NCBI GenBank assembly: GCA_963752935.1 | Contig: CAVWAL010000009.1 | Span: 496,001 to 560,000 of the forward strand | From: RI-153 sp963752935 | GTDB lineage: Bacteria > Chloroflexota > Anaerolineae > Caldilineales > Caldilineaceae | Reading direction: 5' to 3' | DNA length: 64,000 nt | Shown: positions 59,614-64,000 of the stretch, one piece after another | Layout of the letters: each line of letters starts with the position of its first letter | Numbering within the stretch: the first letter of the stretch is position 1 | Translations under genes and position numbers: made by a program | The notes under the pieces: generated by a model | The model's input: only the letters and a program-made list of their open reading frames with translations | Told to the model about the DNA's origin: nothing | Databases searched by the model: none

Positions 59614-61500
59614 ATGGCGAAATCTCGACGCAACAATCACAGACGAAATCAAACGCAATCGACGCCGGTACAGACGACGCCACTTGAACGCGAGGAAGGC
59701 ACGATCGTCAAAAACTGGGGCGGCAAGATTCCGGTTGCGCTCTCGTTCCCCAATAGTTATTACGTGGGCATGAGCAGTCTGGCCTTTCAACTCCTCTACA
59801 GCCGCTTCAACGCCGAAGAGGATGTGGTCTGCGAGCGCATCTTCTGGCAGAAGGGCGGCGCGGCCGCAGGCAATCCGTTGCTCTCGCTGGAGAACGAACG
59901 CCCTGCCGACGAGTTCGACATTTGGGCTTTCACGGTTTCGTGGGAGATGGACTATTTCAACGTGGTGGAGATGCTGCGTCAGGCCAACGTACCACCGCTG
60001 GCCCAGGATCGCCAGGCGTCTACACGCTGGGACGGCAGCGAGTGGCCGCTGCTGATTGCCGGTGGCCCTGGCATCACCATGAACCCAGAACCGATGGCTG
60101 CCTTTTTCGACGTGATCCTGATCGGTGAGGGCGAGGAAGCGGTTCCGCAGTTTTTGGAGCTTTGTCGCCAGGGTCTCTACGAGGATCGTGAGGCGTTGCT
60201 GGCCGCACTGGACAAGATCCCCGGTTTTTACGTGCCGTCCTTGCGCCCATCGAATCGCAATCACGTTGACTTCCGCCCGGTTGAACGGCTGTGGGTGCGG
60301 GAACTCTACAAACATCCCACGCACTCGACACTTTACACAGCCGACACCGAATTCGGCGATATGCACCTCATGGAGATCGCCCGCGGCTGTGGGCGCGGCT
60401 GCCGTTTCTGCCTGGCCGGTTACGTCTACCGTCCGCCGCGTGAGCAGCCGTTGGACAAACTGCTGCTCTGGGCCGAGGACGCGATTGGACGCGGTCACAA
60501 TCGCATCGGGCTGGTGAGCGCGGCGGTAAGCGATCACACGCAGATCGATGCCCTCGCCACCGAGTTACACCGCATGGGCGCCAGCATCAGCGCCAGTTCA
60601 ATGCGCATGGATCCTATCTCGATCCCGCTGATCAAGGCGATGGCCGAGGGCGGCACGCAGACACTTACCGTTGCGCCCGAAGCGGGTAGTCAACGGCTGC
60701 GTAATGTGATCAACAAAACGCAGACCGAAGAGCAGATGATGCGCGCCATCAGCCTTGCTGCTGAGCTAAACATGCCGCAGTTGAAGCTCTATTTCATGGT
60801 CGGTCACCCCACCGAAACCGACGATGATATTCAGGCTATCATTGATTTTACGCTGGAGGCCAAGAAGCGCTTCAACCGGCGCATTGCCATCAACGCCACA
60901 CCGTTCGTACCCAAAGCGCACACGCCCTTCCAATGGGAAGGCATGACGGATTCGCGCACGATCAAAAATCGGCAACGCATGATCAACAAGGCGTTGGCCC
61001 GACATGGCGTCGCCGTGCGCGCCGACTCGCCGGATTGGGCCGAAGTACAGGCAGTCCTCAGCCGCGGGGATCGAGAACTGTCCAAAGTGTTGCTGGCGAT
61101 CCCGTCGGGCGACCTCAATGTGCGCTCCTTCTTTCAGACGATGGAGGATCTGGGGCTGGACAGGGATCACTACATCGGCAAGTGGCAAGTGGGCGAGGCG
61201 CTGCCGTGGGATATCGTACAAAGTGGCGTCAGCGAGAACTACTTCCATTACGAGCTGCGCCTCGCCGCCCAGGATCGCACCGGATTGAGCTGTCCGCCCG
61301 ACAGCGCCGGCTGCCTTTCGTGTAAAGCCTGCGATCCAGATTGGGCCTTCCGCTATGGCGACAATGCCAGCCGTCCTCTGCCTGGGGCCAAAGGCGGCCC
61401 CTGGCGCGCCCAGGACTGGCAACCGTGGACCAAGCTCAAGGCCGCGCAACACCAGACCGAGTTTGGGAATGTATCCATTGCGCCAGTAGAGTTGGAGTAG
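59614..61500 (+). CDS. B12-binding-type radical SAM protein
   Basis: A 628-residue protein of the TIGR03960-like group. The N-terminal 230 residues form a B12-binding-like Rossmann domain (ALSFPNSYYVGMSSLAFQLL; GGPGITMNPEPMAAFFDVIL). The radical SAM cluster motif is CGRGCRFC (three Cys in CxxxCxxC) after MEIARG. The C-terminal region has another Cys set (CLSCKACDPDW). The precise substrate is unknown; RNA or cofactor modification is likely for this class. AGGA precedes the ATG at 59614. Confidence 0.85.
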   Translation: MAKSRRNNHRRNQTQSTPVQTTPLEREEGTIVKNWGGKIPVALSFPNSYYVGMSSLAFQLLYSRFNAEEDVVCERIFWQKGGAAAGNPLLSLENERPADEFDIWAFTVSWEMDYFNVVEMLRQANVPPLAQDRQASTRWDGSEWPLLIAGGPGITMNPEPMAAFFDVILIGEGEEAVPQFLELCRQGLYEDREALLAALDKIPGFYVPSLRPSNRNHVDFRPVERLWVRELYKHPTHSTLYTADTEFGDMHLMEIARGCGRGCRFCLAGYVYRPPREQPLDKLLLWAEDAIGRGHNRIGLVSAAVSDHTQIDALATELHRMGASISASSMRMDPISIPLIKAMAEGGTQTLTVAPEAGSQRLRNVINKTQTEEQMMRAISLAAELNMPQLKLYFMVGHPTETDDDIQAIIDFTLEAKKRFNRRIAINATPFVPKAHTPFQWEGMTDSRTIKNRQRMINKALARHGVAVRADSPDWAEVQAVLSRGDRELSKVLLAIPSGDLNVRSFFQTMEDLGLDRDHYIGKWQVGEALPWDIVQSGVSENYFHYELRLAAQDRTGLSCPPDSAGCLSCKACDPDWAFRYGDNASRPLPGAKGGPWRAQDWQPWTKLKAAQHQTEFGNVSIAPVELE

Positions 61501-61663
61501 CGAACAACCCAATTGTGGTTGGGAACCCCCTTGGTGGGGCTGATTCGCTTCTCACAACTTTATGAACCGGCGCGGCTTACTACACCGCTACGAGTGGCAG
61601 GACAGTATGACCGTCAAAGAGATCGTAGCACCCATCAAAAACCAGAAATAGAACCAACCTCGA

Positions 61664-62464
61664 ATGCACCGACTTCAACACGATAACGGCGTTGTCTCCT
61701 ACACCTTTGAATCATTGGCCGATCTGCCGGTGCGAGCCCATGTGAGCACGCGGCACGGTGGCGTGTCCCCCACGCCCTGGACGAGCCTTAACTTCAGCGT
61801 CACGCGGGGAGACACGCCCGATCGTGTGCAAGAGAACTTCACGCGTTTCTGCGCCGCGGTTGGTGCCGATCCGGCCCAGCGCGTCAACACGCATCAGGTC
61901 CACGGGACGGCGGTGGCCAAGGTCGATTGGGACAATGCAGGCGAACGCCAAAAGGCCACGGACGGGCTGATCACCGATGCCGTGGGGCTACCGCTGCTGC
62001 TCTTTTTCGCCGACTGTGTGCCGGTGCTGCTTTACGATCCGGTGGTCCATGCCCTGGGGGTTTGCCATGCCGGCTGGCGCGGCACGGTAAACGGCATGGC
62101 CGCGTCCACTTTGTGGGCGATGCAAGCCGCCTACGGTGCCGATCCGGCCAACGTGGTTGCCGCAATTGGACCAAGCATTGGCCCCGAAAGCTACGAAGTC
62201 GGCGCAGAAGTCTTCAACATGGCCCAGGCCAGGTTGCACCAGCCGGATCGCTTCTTCCGCTTTCCGAATGGCCCCGAAGCGAACCCTACCTTTGATCTGT
62301 GGCAGGCCAACGCCGCCCAGTTAATCGAAGCCGGTGTGCCGCAGGCTCAGATTGAGATCGGCGGCATCGACACCGCCCAAAACACGCAAGATTTCTACAG
62401 TCACCGTGCCGAACAGGGAAAATGCGGTCTCTTCGGCATGCTGGCATGGCTGACTCCACGGTAA
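61664..62464 (+). CDS. pgeF: PgeF/YfiH family protein (laccase domain)
   Basis: A 266-residue protein of the DUF152/YfiH family, shown in other bacteria to edit peptidoglycan stem peptides or act as a purine nucleoside phosphorylase/deaminase. The conserved metal-site residues are seen: His in NTHQVHGTAV, Cys in FFADCVPVLLYD and His in CHAGWRGTVNGMA, with AIGPSIGPESYEVG. It follows the radical SAM gene after 163 nt. The ribosome site is weak. Confidence 0.88.
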   Translation: MHRLQHDNGVVSYTFESLADLPVRAHVSTRHGGVSPTPWTSLNFSVTRGDTPDRVQENFTRFCAAVGADPAQRVNTHQVHGTAVAKVDWDNAGERQKATDGLITDAVGLPLLLFFADCVPVLLYDPVVHALGVCHAGWRGTVNGMAASTLWAMQAAYGADPANVVAAIGPSIGPESYEVGAEVFNMAQARLHQPDRFFRFPNGPEANPTFDLWQANAAQLIEAGVPQAQIEIGGIDTAQNTQDFYSHRAEQGKCGLFGMLAWLTPR

Positions 62465-62467
62465 GAA

Positions 62468-62550
62468 TCTATCCGTAAATTCACAGCAGCCCGGCGAAGT
62501 TGGCCTGTTTAGAGCGAACGTAGGGCTGCGCACTGTAATTTACGGATAGA
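62468..62550. repeat. 83-nt MITE-like palindrome
   Basis: Terminal 14-bp perfect inverted repeats (TCTATCCGTAAATT and AATTTACGGATAGA) flank an internal sequence that also pairs (ACAG/CTGT, then GCAGCCC/GGGCTGC), giving a long, interrupted hairpin. It lies just after pgeF. It has no T-run and looks more like a non-autonomous mobile element or REP-type hairpin than a terminator. Confidence 0.55.
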
Positions 62551-62687
62551 CACTAGAATATCGGTCTTGTCTCTACCGCTTGGCATGGTTTATCCTCAGT
62601 CCAACGGAGACGAGCACAGGAACTGCACTCACACCTGGTGCGTTTGTTCTGTCAAACCATAACCTATCAATCACCGAGGAGAACATT

Positions 62688-63425
62688 GTGATCACTACGC
62701 GATGGATAACCCCTATCCTGCTAATTCTGGTGCTGATCCTGGCTGCCTGTGGCGGCGGCGAAGAACCCACACCCGAACCAACCGCGATGCCCACAGTCGC
62801 CGCGCCCACGGATACACCGACCAGCGCGCCGCCTGCGCCGACCGACACGCCCGTTCCTATCGATACCCCTGAACCCGTCAATACGCCTGAACCCATGGCA
62901 GAAAGTGTGTTGCCCACGCCGCGCGCCGTCGCCGTATCGCCGCTGCCGACGCCGCCTTCTCCACTGGCAGAGGATCCGTGCAGCGAAGAACTCACCGGCC
63001 AGGATGCGCAACTCGCCACGCAATACCCGGCGCTTGGTTGCCCTCAGGCCGCCCCCGAATTGGCGCAGATGGCGCGTCAGCCTTTCCAGAACGGCCAGAT
63101 GATCTGGCGCGAGGATACGCAGTCTATCTACGTGCTATACGAAAATGGCGCGTGGAGCGTCTTCGAGGACACCTTTGTCGAGGGCGACACTGAAAGCGAT
63201 CCCGCGCTCGTCGCACCGGGCGGTACGTTCCAGCCCATTCGCGGCTTTGGCAAGGTTTGGCGTGAACAATTGGGCGGCGCGGCCGCACCTCTGGGCTGGG
63301 CCACCCTCCCTGAAAGTGGTGTCAGCGGCACCACACAGGATTGGGCGCATGGCACGCTGCTCAGCTTCGGTCTGGCCGAGCGCTTCCTGCTGTTTGAAAA
63401 TGGCCATTGGGAGCGCGTCGAGTAA
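62688..63425 (+). CDS. lipoprotein with Pro/Thr-rich linker
   Basis: A 245-residue predicted lipoprotein. The signal peptide ends in a lipobox (LILVLILAACGGG), followed by a Pro/Thr/Glu linker with TPTPEP-like repeats (about residues 25-90) typical of Chloroflexota surface proteins. The C-terminal globular domain has Trp-rich repeats (GQMIWREDTQSIYVLYENGA; GFGKVWREQLGGAAAPLGWA) resembling an LGFP-like repeat. GTG at 62688 is preferred, with GAGGAG seven bases upstream; the frame is open to 62580. Confidence 0.78.
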   Translation: MITTRWITPILLILVLILAACGGGEEPTPEPTAMPTVAAPTDTPTSAPPAPTDTPVPIDTPEPVNTPEPMAESVLPTPRAVAVSPLPTPPSPLAEDPCSEELTGQDAQLATQYPALGCPQAAPELAQMARQPFQNGQMIWREDTQSIYVLYENGAWSVFEDTFVEGDTESDPALVAPGGTFQPIRGFGKVWREQLGGAAAPLGWATLPESGVSGTTQDWAHGTLLSFGLAERFLLFENGHWERVE

Positions 63426-63459
63426 GACGCGCGGATGCGGAGATGTGAAGGAGGGCTAA

Positions 63460-64000
63460 ATGGCAACAGTTCGACACTTTCTGCTTCTGTGTGGTCTGTT
63501 GGCGCTGCTGGTTGGGGTGCAGCATGGCTCAGCTTTGGCGCAGGCTGGGCAGCCGGCGGCGACCGCAACTGCCTCCGTGGTCTCCACGCCAACACCCACA
63601 GTGACGCCTACACCGCCCCTGCCCCGCTGGCGGTCGGTCGATCTGGGCGTCGCTGCGGGCGACGCCTACTCGCCGCTCTCCGTCGCCGTGGACAACGCGC
63701 ACCGGCTGGTCTACGTACTCAGCGGGCGTGTCCCCGAAATTGACGGACGCACAGCCAACGCTGTGACGGTGGTGCGTATGGATGATGGCTCGATTGTGCG
63801 CCGTGCCGTCATCGATCTAGGCGACGATGGCAGCGCAACCGGCAAACTCTGGATCAGCGACGATGGTCGCCGCGGCTACTTGCTCGATGCCGGCGACGGA
63901 CGGCTCTACACCTACAATCCGCGCACAGATGGCATAGAGTTGGCGTTGACCGAAGTGCGCGGCTTCCTTGTCAGCCCAGACGAACAAAGCGTGGTCGTGC
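63460..64000 (+). CDS. secreted protein, possibly beta-propeller (3' end cut by window)
   Basis: It begins at ATG 63460 with AAGGAGG seven bases upstream: MATVRHFLLLCGLLALLVGV followed by an AxA cleavage site (SALAQAG). A Pro/Thr linker (STPTPTVTPTPPLP) leads to repeated segments such as YVLSGRVPEIDGRTANAV, VVRMDDGSIVRRAVIDLG and LWISDDGRRGYLLDAGDGRL, the pattern of YVTN/beta-propeller repeats. It is open to the window edge (180 codons seen). It is probably cotranscribed with the preceding lipoprotein gene. Confidence 0.75.
   Translation, partial: MATVRHFLLLCGLLALLVGVQHGSALAQAGQPAATATASVVSTPTPTVTPTPPLPRWRSVDLGVAAGDAYSPLSVAVDNAHRLVYVLSGRVPEIDGRTANAVTVVRMDDGSIVRRAVIDLGDDGSATGKLWISDDGRRGYLLDAGDGRLYTYNPRTDGIELALTEVRGFLVSPDEQSVVV

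Noticed and set aside
61562..61651. 29-codon frame (MNRRGLLHRYEWQDSM...) before pgeF
   Set aside because: No ribosome site and no similarity that I recognise; too short to support.

Overview
The window looks like a chromosomal segment of a Chloroflexota bacterium, probably of the Anaerolineae/Caldilineae type. This is inferred from several things seen together. The rpoB-rpoC-str-S10-spc cluster is unbroken, and both large RNA polymerase subunits carry big insertions. Downstream genes include a large SARP/NB-ARC/TPR regulator and Pro/Thr-rich lipoprotein-like secreted proteins. No rRNA gene or phage was found. Species cannot be named from the sequence alone.

Positions 1-27800 form one long minus-strand information-processing block, read from right to left. 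It runs rpoB, rpoC, a terminator-like hairpin, a new promoter, rpsL, rpsG, fusA, tuf, rpsJ, rplC, rplD, rplW, rplB, rpsS, rplV, rpsC, rplP, rpmC, rpsQ, rplN, rplX, rplE, rpsN, rpsH, rplF, rplR, rpsE, rpmD, rplO, secY, adk, map, rpmJ and rpsM, which is cut by the window edge. infA is missing from its usual place between map and rpmJ. rpoB is preceded by a consensus sigma70-type promoter and a leader of about 590 nt.

Positions 28500-41000 are accessory. They hold an initiator tRNA with its own promoter and terminator, a P-loop kinase-like gene with a probable 3' frameshift, an unrecognised 663-residue protein, a GT4 glycosyltransferase, a protein with a ParB-like motif, two tandem GT9 glycosyltransferases, small hypothetical genes, and a large SARP-type regulator whose 5' end is frameshifted.

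Positions 41000-42750 look like the decayed remains of a reductive dehalogenase locus. The C-terminal half of an RdhA-like iron-sulfur protein is followed by a small membrane protein and a truncated FMN-binding protein, which is joined out of frame to a TPR fragment.

Positions 42750-49510 hold redox and sulfur genes: a DUF2231-Rieske protein, a DsbA/FrnE-like protein, a manganese catalase, a TauE/SafE permease, a persulfide dioxygenase-rhodanese fusion, a small rhodanese and a divergent LysR regulator. The likely theme is peroxide and reactive sulfur handling.

Positions 49980-64000 are mostly housekeeping: a 2-oxoacid dehydrogenase operon (E1 alpha, E1 beta, E2; no E3 here), a secreted protein, an isoprenoid pair (type 2 IPP isomerase and polyprenyl synthase), acyl carrier protein, a MobA-like nucleotidyltransferase, a membrane protein, a B12-binding-type radical SAM protein, a PgeF/YfiH protein and two secreted Pro/Thr-rich proteins, the last cut by the window edge. 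Several intergenic palindromes resemble REP or MITE-like elements.
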